Source: Burkholderia sp052045245 (lineage in GTDB: Bacteria; Pseudomonadota; Gammaproteobacteria; Burkholderiales; Burkholderiaceae). Taken from it: DNA of 64,000 nt. The stretch lies in the NCBI RefSeq assembly GCF_052045245.1, contig NZ_JBQEON010000040.1, forward strand, positions 1 to 64,000, written 5' to 3'. Below are positions 15,582 through 21,920 of the stretch, piece by piece. The translations under genes were made by a program, and so were the position numbers. Numbering within the stretch: the first letter of the stretch is position 1; the number at the start of each line of letters is the position of its first letter. The notes beneath the pieces are model-generated. The model was not told the origin of the DNA. It was given only the letters and a program-made list of their open reading frames with translations, and ran no database searches.

Positions 15582-17066
15582 TCACGCCTTGGCGCTCACG
15601 AGCAGCCGGTAGAACACGAAGCCGAGCCCTGCGCCGATGAACCACGAGAAGTTCGCGGCGGCCTGCCAGCCCGGCACCATCACGCAGATGACGGCAATCA
15701 CCGCGGCCGGCAGCAGCGCGGCGAGCGCGCGGCGGTTCACGCCGCCCGTGTACCAGTAGGTGCCGCTGTCGGACATCGTGTACAGGTCGTCGCGCACGAG
15801 CCGACCGCGCTTGACGAGGTAGAAATCGGCGATCAGCACGCCGTACAGCGGGCCGATGAACGCGCCGAGCACGTCGAGCGTGTAGTGGATCACGGCCGGG
15901 TTGTTGAACAGGTTCCACGGCGTGATGAAGATCGACGCGACGGCCGCGAGCATCCCGCCCGCGCGCCAGCTGATCAGCCGCGGCGCGACGTTCGAGAAAT
16001 CGAATGCGGGCGACACGAAGTTCGCGACGATGTTGATGCCGATCGTCGCGATCGTGAAGGTCAGCGCGCCGAGGATCACCGCGGTCGGATGGTCGATGCG
16101 GCCGACCGTCTCGACGGGATCCGTGATGAGTTCGCCGAACACCGGCAGCGTCGCGGCCGTCGTGATCACCGTGACGAGCGAGAACGCGAGGAAGTTGACC
16201 GGCAGCCCCCAGAAGTTGCCGCGCTTCACTTCGTCGAACGAGCGGCAATAGCGCGAGAAGTCGCCGAAATTGAGCATCGGCCCGGAGAAGTACGACACGA
16301 CGAGCGACACGGCCGTGATCATCACGGGAATCACTTCCGCGCCGTGATACTTGACGCCGCCGAGGTTGATGCCGATGTTGCGCCAGCCCGCGCGCCACAC
16401 CATGTAGCCGGCCAGGATGAACATCACGATGTAGACGGCCGGGCCCGCGAAGTCGATGAACTTCTTGATCGTCTCCATCCCGTTCCAGAACACGAACGCC
16501 TGCAGCACCCACAGCAGCATGAAGCCGGCCCAGCCGACCGCCGACAGCCCGAGGAAGCCGTAGCGATGGACGTCCGCGTACGGCAGCCACTGCGGAAAGA
16601 ACTTGAGCACGACGATCACGAGCGCGCTGGACGCGAGATAGGTCTGGATGCCGTACCACGCGATCGCGATCAGCCCACGGATCACGGCCGGCACGTTCGC
16701 GCCGAGCACGCCGAAGGTCGCGCGGCACGCGACCGGATACGGCACGCCGATCTGCTGGCTCGGCCGCGCGATCAGGTTGCACAGCCGGTTGACGATCGTG
16801 ATGCCGACGATCAGCGCGATCAGTACCTGCCAGCTCGTCAGCCCGAGCGCGAACAGGCTGCCCGCGAACACGTAGCCGCCGACGCTGTGCACGTCCGACA
16901 TCCAGAACGCGAAGATGTTGTACGATCCCCATGTCTGATTCTTAAGGGGTGCCAAATCTTCGTTGTACAAACGCAGACTGTAACCATCCGGCAACGCGGA
17001 ACTGCCGCCCTCGCCGCCTTGTTCCGCCGGATAGGCGCTGTCGTGCACCACACTGAACTGAGCCAT
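15582..17066 (-). CDS. NCS1-family nucleobase/allantoin permease
   Basis: 494-residue inner-membrane symporter with about 12 transmembrane helices. NCS1 landmarks are NEDLAPLKNQTWGSYNIFAFWMSD, the GIPYPVxxRxxFG-like IGVPYPVACRATFGVLGANVPA, WYGIQTYL, and GNFWGLPVNFLAF. The N-terminus (about 30 residues) is a soluble Ser/Gly/Glu segment. The Trp and Asn of NxTWG and the later GNFWG match hydantoin/allantoin carriers such as Mhp1 and PucI better than cytosine permease CodB. Start ATG 17066 follows AAGGAGA. Gene order (regulator, permease, racemase, allantoinase) points to allantoin as substrate. Confidence 0.9.
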   Translation of the reverse strand: MAQFSVVHDSAYPAEQGGEGGSSALPDGYSLRLYNEDLAPLKNQTWGSYNIFAFWMSDVHSVGGYVFAGSLFALGLTSWQVLIALIVGITIVNRLCNLIARPSQQIGVPYPVACRATFGVLGANVPAVIRGLIAIAWYGIQTYLASSALVIVVLKFFPQWLPYADVHRYGFLGLSAVGWAGFMLLWVLQAFVFWNGMETIKKFIDFAGPAVYIVMFILAGYMVWRAGWRNIGINLGGVKYHGAEVIPVMITAVSLVVSYFSGPMLNFGDFSRYCRSFDEVKRGNFWGLPVNFLAFSLVTVITTAATLPVFGELITDPVETVGRIDHPTAVILGALTFTIATIGINIVANFVSPAFDFSNVAPRLISWRAGGMLAAVASIFITPWNLFNNPAVIHYTLDVLGAFIGPLYGVLIADFYLVKRGRLVRDDLYTMSDSGTYWYTGGVNRRALAALLPAAVIAVICVMVPGWQAAANFSWFIGAGLGFVFYRLLVSAKA

Positions 17067-17215
17067 GACTTCTCCTTGACGCGGCCGGACAGCCGCTCCA
17101 CCGTCATCGATATCGCTCCGGATCGTCGCCCGGAGTCGGACTGGCGGCCGGCGGCGCAAACCGCCGGCCTGCATTGCTCTCGTCGTGTGGCGCGCGGCCG
17201 GGTTCGCGTCGCCGC

Positions 17216-17920
17216 TCAGGCGCCGCCGAACACTTCGCGCAAATCGACCTGCCCTTGCGCGGGCCGGTCCAGCATCTTCAGTTCGACATGCTGCAGGTGG
17301 TGCGCCATCAGCGTCACGGCCTGCTTCGAATCCCCCGCCTCCAGCGCGGTCAGGATCTCGTCGTGGTCGTCGCACGAGCACGGGCTGCGCCCGTGCGATT
17401 CGTACAGCGCCGACATCAGCGTCGAGCGCGCGACGAGCCCGTCGAGGCACTCGCTGAGCGTCGCATTGCCCACCAGCGCCGCAAGCGCCGTATGGAACTC
17501 GCCCGACAGGCGGATCCACGCCGCGAAGTCATGCCGCTCGAACGCGCGGCGTTCCTTGTCGATCAGCGCCGCGACGCCCTTCAGCCGCTTCGCGCCCGGC
17601 CCCGTCGCGAGCCGCTCGACGACGGCCAGCTCGATGATCCGGCGCATCTCGAACACCTCGTGCACGTCCTGCAGCGTCGGACTCGCGACGAACGCGCCGC
17701 GGTTCGGCTCGAGGTCGACCAGCTTGTCGGCCGCCAGCTGCGCGAGCGCCTGCCGAATCGTCCCGCGCTTCACGCCGAACACGTCGCAAAGCTGCGCTTC
17801 CGTCAGCTTCGCGCCGGGCGCGAGCCGATGCTCGAGGATCGCGGTGCGAATCCGCTCGGCGATCGCTTCGGGACCGGCAGCGCCGGACGGATGGAAATCG
17901 GGCTCGTTCATGATCTGCAT
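17216..17920 (-). CDS. GntR-family regulator with FCD domain, likely repressor of the ureide operon
   Basis: 234 residues. N-terminal winged helix (about 18-85: IAERIRTAILEHRLAPGAKLTEAQLCDVF, then KRGTIRQALAQLAADKLVDLEPNRGAFV). The C-terminal all-helical FCD sensor domain runs over about 95-220, with the metal/ligand histidines in SGEFHTALAAL and LMAHHLQHVE. It is the first gene of the minus-strand run gntR-permease-racemase-puuE-uraD-alc-allA. TTGTCAACAA sites overlap both predicted promoters upstream, so autorepression relieved by a ureide intermediate is likely. Two near starts (17920 MQIMNEP, 17911 MNEP) cannot be told apart. Confidence 0.88.
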   Translation of the reverse strand: MQIMNEPDFHPSGAAGPEAIAERIRTAILEHRLAPGAKLTEAQLCDVFGVKRGTIRQALAQLAADKLVDLEPNRGAFVASPTLQDVHEVFEMRRIIELAVVERLATGPGAKRLKGVAALIDKERRAFERHDFAAWIRLSGEFHTALAALVGNATLSECLDGLVARSTLMSALYESHGRSPCSCDDHDEILTALEAGDSKQAVTLMAHHLQHVELKMLDRPAQGQVDLREVFGGA

Positions 17921-17935
17921 CGTGTGATGGTCCTC

Positions 17936-17963
17936 ATCCTAGGACGGACATAAAGATTGTCAA
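17936..17963 (-). promoter_or_regulatory. Promoter P1 of gntR with embedded operator
   Basis: On the minus strand: TTGACA (17963-17958, perfect -35), a 16-base spacer and TAGGAT (17941-17936). The -35 box lies inside the palindrome ATTGT-CA-ACAAT (17956-17967), so a bound GntR protein would block RNA polymerase. It lies about 16 bases before the gntR start. Confidence 0.65.
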
Positions 17964-18079
17964 CAATTCTTTTCTTGAAATGCGCACAATCTGGGCTCAT
18001 TGCGCTGTACCAGATCGGTGCGTGACGCACGAAATCCAGGCACGACAAGCCTCTTTCGCTTTCCCATGGCGGCTCACGG

Positions 18080-18109
18080 TGTATACCCTGCCGGCCATTT
18101 TGTTGACAA
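18080..18109 (-). promoter_or_regulatory. Possible promoter P2 of gntR with second operator copy
   Basis: On the minus strand: TTGTCA (18109-18104), an 18-base spacer and TATACA (18085-18080). The -35 again lies in TTGTCAACAA (18109-18100), which sits in a larger inverted repeat, CCATTTT (18095-18101) against AAAATGG (18109-18115). The shared ten-base core makes a common regulator likely. Confidence 0.5.
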
Positions 18110-18182
18110 AAATGGTGCACACGGTGCGACAAGATCGATCGAAGCCGGCGAAAAATCGGGACCGTTAGTTGCGCGTTTACTT

Positions 18183-18211
18183 AAAGAAAAAGGCGGTGGA
18201 ATCCCGCCTTT
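18183..18211 (-). terminator. Terminator after ldcA
   Basis: On the minus strand AAAGGCGG and CCGCCTTT form an 8-bp stem followed by a T-rich run (TTTTTCTTT). It lies about 22 bases past the ldcA stop. Confidence 0.82.
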
Positions 18212-18233
18212 CGATGCTACCCGCCCGCCCGGC

Positions 18234-19172
18234 TCAGCCGAGATGCGGATAGTCGGACAACGTCAGCCGGAAGCCGTGCGCATTCGCGACGAGCTGCGCC
18301 TGCGCGCCGAACGGCAGCGTCAGCAGGTCGGGCACGTGGCCGAACTGCAGCCCCGTGACGACCGGGATGCCGACCATCGAACGCACCTGGTCGATCATCG
18401 CCTGCATGTCGTAGCCGTTGTCGTACTCGAACGGACGCGCGCCCGTGAACTGGCCGAGCACGAGCGCCTGCTGGCGCGCGAGCAGCCCCGACAGATGCAG
18501 CTGATAGATCATCCGTTCGATCCGGAACGGCTGTTCGTTGACGTCTTCGACGAACAGGATGCCGCCTTCGATGTCGGGCATGTACGGCGTGCCGACCAGC
18601 GACGTGAGGATCGCGAGATTGCCGCCCCACAGCGTGCCCGTCACATTCACGGTCTGCACCTGCGGTGCTTCGGTGATGAGCGTGGTGGTCGGCTGCGACA
18701 GCGTCTGCCAGAAGTGCTGCATCGTGAAGTCGCTCGGCGTTTCCGCGCCGAAGTCGGCCGACAGCATCGGGCCGCCGAACGTCTTGATGCGCGCCTTCGC
18801 GTACAGCGCGAGCTGGATCGCGGTGAAGTCGCTGTGGCCCACCAGCGCGATCGGCTGATCGCGCAGACGGCGCTCGAGCCCGCGATAGTCGAGCCCATGC
18901 AGGATGCGCGCGGCGCCGTAGCCGCCGCGCACCGCGAGCGCGATATCGGGCAGCGCGCGCTCCGGATCCGCCAGGCGGTTCAGATCGCCGGCCCGCTCGC
19001 CGTCGGTGCCGCCGAAACGCTGAAAGCGCCGCTGCGTCGCCTCGATGTTCTCGATGCGATGCTGCGCGCCGCTCAGGCGCTCGAGCGCGCGATTGATCGC
19101 GTCGGGATCGTGCGGATAACCGGACGGCGCGAGCAGGCGGATGGTATAGGGCGCGGCGGGCTGGAAGGACAT
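18234..19172 (-). CDS. ldcA: LD-carboxypeptidase (S66 family, muropeptide recycling)
   Basis: 312 residues. Cytoplasmic serine peptidase that removes the terminal D-Ala from L-Ala-D-Glu-mDAP-D-Ala tetrapeptides during peptidoglycan recycling. S66 landmarks are APSGYP near the N-terminus, AVRGGYGAARIL, the nucleophile Ser114 in VGHSDFTAIQLAL, the Glu in GGILFVEDVNEQPFRIERM, and the His in LQFGHVPD. The catalytic Ser-Glu-His set is complete. Start ATG 19172 (MSFQPAAP) fits the family; an upstream ATG at 19196 adds eight residues. It has its own terminator. Confidence 0.92.
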   Translation of the reverse strand: MSFQPAAPYTIRLLAPSGYPHDPDAINRALERLSGAQHRIENIEATQRRFQRFGGTDGERAGDLNRLADPERALPDIALAVRGGYGAARILHGLDYRGLERRLRDQPIALVGHSDFTAIQLALYAKARIKTFGGPMLSADFGAETPSDFTMQHFWQTLSQPTTTLITEAPQVQTVNVTGTLWGGNLAILTSLVGTPYMPDIEGGILFVEDVNEQPFRIERMIYQLHLSGLLARQQALVLGQFTGARPFEYDNGYDMQAMIDQVRSMVGIPVVTGLQFGHVPDLLTLPFGAQAQLVANAHGFRLTLSDYPHLG

Positions 19173-19278
19173 GGCGAAAGGTGTCGGGATCGTCAAACCT
19201 GCTTAGAGGGTCCGAACCGTCTCCGGTTCACGGAACTGCGCAGCCCGCCCGCTTCGGGCGACGGGCGCGGCGGGCGCG

Positions 19279-19860
19279 CTATGACGGGCCGGCTTCGGCG
19301 TCGCGGGCAAGCCGCGCTTCACGCAGCGCACGACGGCGTTCCGCGAAGAACGACTTCAGCGCGGCGCCGCATTCGTCGGCGAGCACGCCGCCCGTCACTT
19401 CGGTATGGTGATTGAGCTGCGGATTCGCGAACGCATCGATCACGCTGCCGCATGCGCCCGTCTTCGGGTCGGCCGCGCCGTAGACGACCCGCGCGATGCG
19501 CGCGTGCATGATCGCGCCCGCGCACATCAGGCACGGCTCGAGCGTCACGTACAGCTCGCAGCCGGGCATCCGGTAGTTCTGCAGATGCCGCGCGGCCATG
19601 CGCAGCGCGGCCATTTCCGCGTGGGCCGACGGATCGTGCCCGCCGATCGGATGGTTGAAGCCGCGTGCGATCACTTCGTCGCCGCGCACGAGCACCGCGC
19701 CGACCGGCACCTCGCCGGCCGCGCGCGCCTCTTCGGCGGCGGCCTGCGCGAGACGCATGAAATGCAGGTCGCGCGCCGATGCGGGCGTGGCTTCGGGAAC
19801 GGGGGAATCGGGCGCGGCGCCGGATCCGGCTGCTTCGTCGTGCAGCGCGTCGGCGCTCAC
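19279..19860 (-). CDS. tadA: tRNA-specific adenosine deaminase
   Basis: 193 residues. Deaminates A34 to inosine in tRNA-Arg(ACG). Zinc motifs HAEMAAL (His and catalytic Glu) and LEPCLMCAGA (PCxxC) are intact, and the C-terminus has the usual FFAERRRALREARL. GTG 19860-19858 is chosen because it forms the compact overlap ATGTGA with the upstream DUF1992 stop (19859-19857). That start gives an acidic, Ala-rich lead of about 30 residues before LHFMRLAQAAAEEA, longer than E. coli TadA. A later start is possible. Confidence 0.92.
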   Translation of the reverse strand: MSADALHDEAAGSGAAPDSPVPEATPASARDLHFMRLAQAAAEEARAAGEVPVGAVLVRGDEVIARGFNHPIGGHDPSAHAEMAALRMAARHLQNYRMPGCELYVTLEPCLMCAGAIMHARIARVVYGAADPKTGACGSVIDAFANPQLNHHTEVTGGVLADECGAALKSFFAERRRALREARLARDAEAGPS

Positions 19861-20258
19861 ATCGGCCCCGCTTCGGCGGGCACGTCGTCGAGCCCGCGCT
19901 CGCACAGACGTTCCGCGATGCGCCGGCAGTAGTCGCGCGGCATCACCATCGGGCCGCCGCGCAGCGACTCGAGCGCCATGTCGAGCGCGAGAATCCTGGC
20001 CTGCAGCCGGCAGCGCGCGGCACGATCGCTGACCGCCTGCAGTTCGTCCTGCAGATTGCGCAGCGCGCGCAGTTGCTCGACGGCCGGCGGCACGAAGCCC
20101 GCATTCTTCAGGATACGGTTGGCCACCCGCACCTCCTCGGGTACGAGCAGGTCGTCATCCAGCGCCTGGGGCGCGCCGGTACCCGGCAAATCGTCGAACT
20201 CGCCCCGCGCGGCGGCGGCGGCAATACGTTGTTCGACCAGTGCGTCAAGCAATCTCAT
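19857..20258 (-). CDS. DUF1992 (DnaJ-homologue subfamily C member 28-like) protein
   Basis: 133 residues. The pattern LLDALVEQRIAAAAARGEFDDLPGTGAPQALDDDLLVPEEVRVANRILKNAGFVPPAVE is the full DUF1992 signature. A helical region and an Arg-rich C-terminus follow. The domain occurs alone in bacteria and in the eukaryotic DNAJC28 protein; its biochemical role is not established. The gene is translationally coupled to tadA (four-base overlap) and has a good promoter. The pairing hints at a tRNA or translation-linked function but proves nothing. Confidence 0.88.
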   Translation of the reverse strand: MRLLDALVEQRIAAAAARGEFDDLPGTGAPQALDDDLLVPEEVRVANRILKNAGFVPPAVEQLRALRNLQDELQAVSDRAARCRLQARILALDMALESLRGGPMVMPRDYCRRIAERLCERGLDDVPAEAGPM

Positions 20259-20287
20259 TAGTCAATCGGAACAAATGCGGCAGCCGA

Positions 20288-20316
20288 ATTCTAGCAGGGT
20301 GACGTGCGTATGACAG
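20288..20316 (-). promoter_or_regulatory. Promoter of the DUF1992-tadA pair
   Basis: On the minus strand: CTGTCA (20316-20311, 4 of 6), a 17-base spacer and TAGAAT (20293-20288, 5 of 6), about 30 bases before ATG 20258. Confidence 0.6.
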
Positions 20317-20429
20317 GCCCTTCGAAGGGTTGCTCGACATTGCGTTTTTTAGGGGCCGAATCGGCGCGCATGCGTGCCGATCGCCTCGACTTGCCGCTGT
20401 GCTGCGCCGCAGCAGGCTCCGCGCGGGTG

Positions 20430-20469
20430 CGGCCCCGTTCGGGCGGCCGATGTCCGGGGGCCGTTTTTT
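20430..20469 (+). terminator. Orphan plus-strand terminator-like hairpin
   Basis: CGGCCCC (20430-20436) pairs with GGGGCCG (20457-20463) and is followed by TTTTTT. Both flanking genes are on the minus strand, so no known transcript needs it. It could end a small RNA or antisense RNA, or be a leftover of whatever removed the rest of the MFS gene. The spacer 20317-20540 has no other supportable feature. Confidence 0.4.
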
Positions 20470-20540
20470 ATTTTGATCCGCACGAACCGGGGGCCTCGAC
20501 TGGCCGAAATCGCCGCAATCGCCGTTTCGCGGCTGTCCCG

Positions 20541-21005
20541 TCACGCGGCGAACGGCGACATCGTCATCGGCGCCATCCTCATGCCGGCCGACAGCAGCGA
20601 CACCGCGAGGCTGCGGTGCGTGTCGAACCCGCCGGTCACGCACGCCATCATCGGTGCGAATATCGCGGCCGTCGCGCTGCCGACGGCCAGCCCGAACGTC
20701 AGCTGGAACGCGAGCAGCGACGGTGCGCGGCTCGCGAGCGCGAGGCTCGCTGACAACAGCACGGCACCCGTCACGACCACCGCGCGCGTGCCGATCCGGT
20801 CGGACAGACAGCCCCAGCCGATGCTCGCGAACGCCATCGCGATGAAGCCGAGCGTCATCGCGGTGGAAATGCCGGTCATCGACCAGCCGGTGTCGCGTGC
20901 AATGGCCCGCGGGAACACGGGCAGCGAAAACATCGCGCCGATCGCGATACAGCCCGTGAGGCCGCCCGCGGCGGCGCTCGCCCAGCGGTAGCGGGAATCA
21001 CGCAT
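20541..21005 (-). pseudogene. Truncated major facilitator superfamily transporter (N-terminal part)
   Basis: Opens with a normal MFS start (MRDSRYRWASAAAGGLTGCIAIGAMFSLPVF). Helices 1-5 follow with the conserved loop 2-3 motif GWGCLSDRIGTRAVV, and the frame then stops after 154 residues at ...MRMAPMTMSPFAA. Intact members have about 400 residues and 12 helices. Nothing in the following 280 bases reads as the missing half in any frame. The frame itself is clean, with an AGGAG site upstream, so this is a 3' deletion or rearrangement scar and not a frameshift. It might still be translated. It is divergent from the AprA-like operon. Confidence 0.72.
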
Positions 21006-21128
21006 CTGGCATCTCCTTTCTCCCGGTCGGACGCCCGCCGGCCGCCGCCCCGCTTTTCCGGAATCGGAAAGTCGAAAGCAGAAATAGTTGGTTTGGGCGC
21101 GCGAGCCGGCTCACTACACTCGAGTCCT

Positions 21129-21142
21129 CTTGTTATATCAAG
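21129..21142. promoter_or_regulatory. Possible operator/-10 element at the start of the AprA-like operon
   Basis: CTTG-TTATAT-CAAG is an inverted repeat ending 7 bases before ATG 21150. TTATAT could be the -10 box, which would make the mRNA nearly leaderless. There is no Shine-Dalgarno before this ATG, in keeping with that idea. A GntR/HutC dimer bound here would block transcription. No good -35 box is visible. Confidence 0.4.
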
Positions 21143-21149
21143 TTGACCG

Positions 21150-21920
21150 ATGACCCCACCCAACGTCGTGCCGCTGTCGGCGGCGCCGCTCTACGTGCAG
21201 ATCAAGGACACGCTGCGCGCGCGCATCCTCGACGGCACCTATGCGCCGCACAACCGGATGCCGTCCGAGCACGAACTCTGCGCGATGTTCGACGTGAGCC
21301 GCATCACGGTGCGCCAGGCGCTCGGCGATCTGCAGAAGGAAGGCCTGCTGTTCAAGCTGCACGGCAAGGGCACGTTCGTGTCGAAGCCGAAGGCGTTCCA
21401 GAACGTGACGTCGCTGCAGGGCTTCGCCGAGGCGATGTCGTCGATGGGCTACGAGATCGTCAACCAGTTGCGCACGTTCCGGACCGTGAAGGCCGACCGC
21501 CATCTCGCGACGAAGCTGAACGTCCCGGAAGGCGCGCCGCTCGTCGAGATCCATCGCGTGCGGCTGCTGAACCGGGAGCCCGTGTCGCTCGAACAGACGT
21601 GGGTGCCCGAAGCGCTCGGCAAGCGGCTCGCGGGCGCCGATCTCGCGACCCGCGACATCTTCCTGATCCTCGAGAACGACTGCGGCGTGTCGCTCGGCCA
21701 CGCCGACGTGTCGATCGACGCGATTCTCGCCGACGACGAAATCGTCGATGCGCTGCGCGTCGAGGACAGCAGCCCCGTGCTGCGGATCGAGCGGCTCACC
21801 CATGACGCATTGGGCGCGCCGATCGACTACGAATACCTGTACTTCCGCGGCGACGCCTTCCAGTACCGGCTGCGCATCGACCGGCAGAAGACGCCCCAAC
21901 CTGCAAGGAACCCGCAATGA
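21150..21920 (+). CDS. GntR/HutC-family regulator with UTRA domain
   Basis: 256 residues. Winged helix at about 12-78 (LYVQIKDTLRARILDGTYAPHNRMPSEHELCAMFDVSRITVRQALGDLQKEGLLFKLHGKGTFV is a textbook GntR head). The UTRA ligand-binding domain covers about 90-245, with PLVEIHRVRLLNREPVSLEQTWVP and the C-terminal YEYLYFRGDAFQYRLRI. It is the first gene of the plus-strand operon and overlaps the flavoprotein gene by four bases, so it probably senses the imported substrate or its product and represses the operon. The start has no clear Shine-Dalgarno. Confidence 0.88.
   Translation: MTPPNVVPLSAAPLYVQIKDTLRARILDGTYAPHNRMPSEHELCAMFDVSRITVRQALGDLQKEGLLFKLHGKGTFVSKPKAFQNVTSLQGFAEAMSSMGYEIVNQLRTFRTVKADRHLATKLNVPEGAPLVEIHRVRLLNREPVSLEQTWVPEALGKRLAGADLATRDIFLILENDCGVSLGHADVSIDAILADDEIVDALRVEDSSPVLRIERLTHDALGAPIDYEYLYFRGDAFQYRLRIDRQKTPQPARNPQ

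Larger units (their letters stand above)
17921..18233. other. Regulatory spacer between gntR and ldcA
   Basis: 313 bases without a gene. It holds two promoters reading toward gntR, two copies of the GntR-type operator (17957-17966 and 18100-18109), and, at the far end, the ldcA terminator (18183-18211). Local AT content is higher than in the genes. Confidence 0.7.

Noticed and set aside
17150..17175. Hairpin GCCGGCGG/CCGCCGGC between gntR and the permease gene as a terminator
   Set aside because: No U-run follows and the genes appear to form one unit; at most a weak attenuator.
15483..17927. 814-codon open frame on the plus strand
   Set aside because: Runs antisense to the racemase, permease and GntR genes; no domain or ribosome-binding site.
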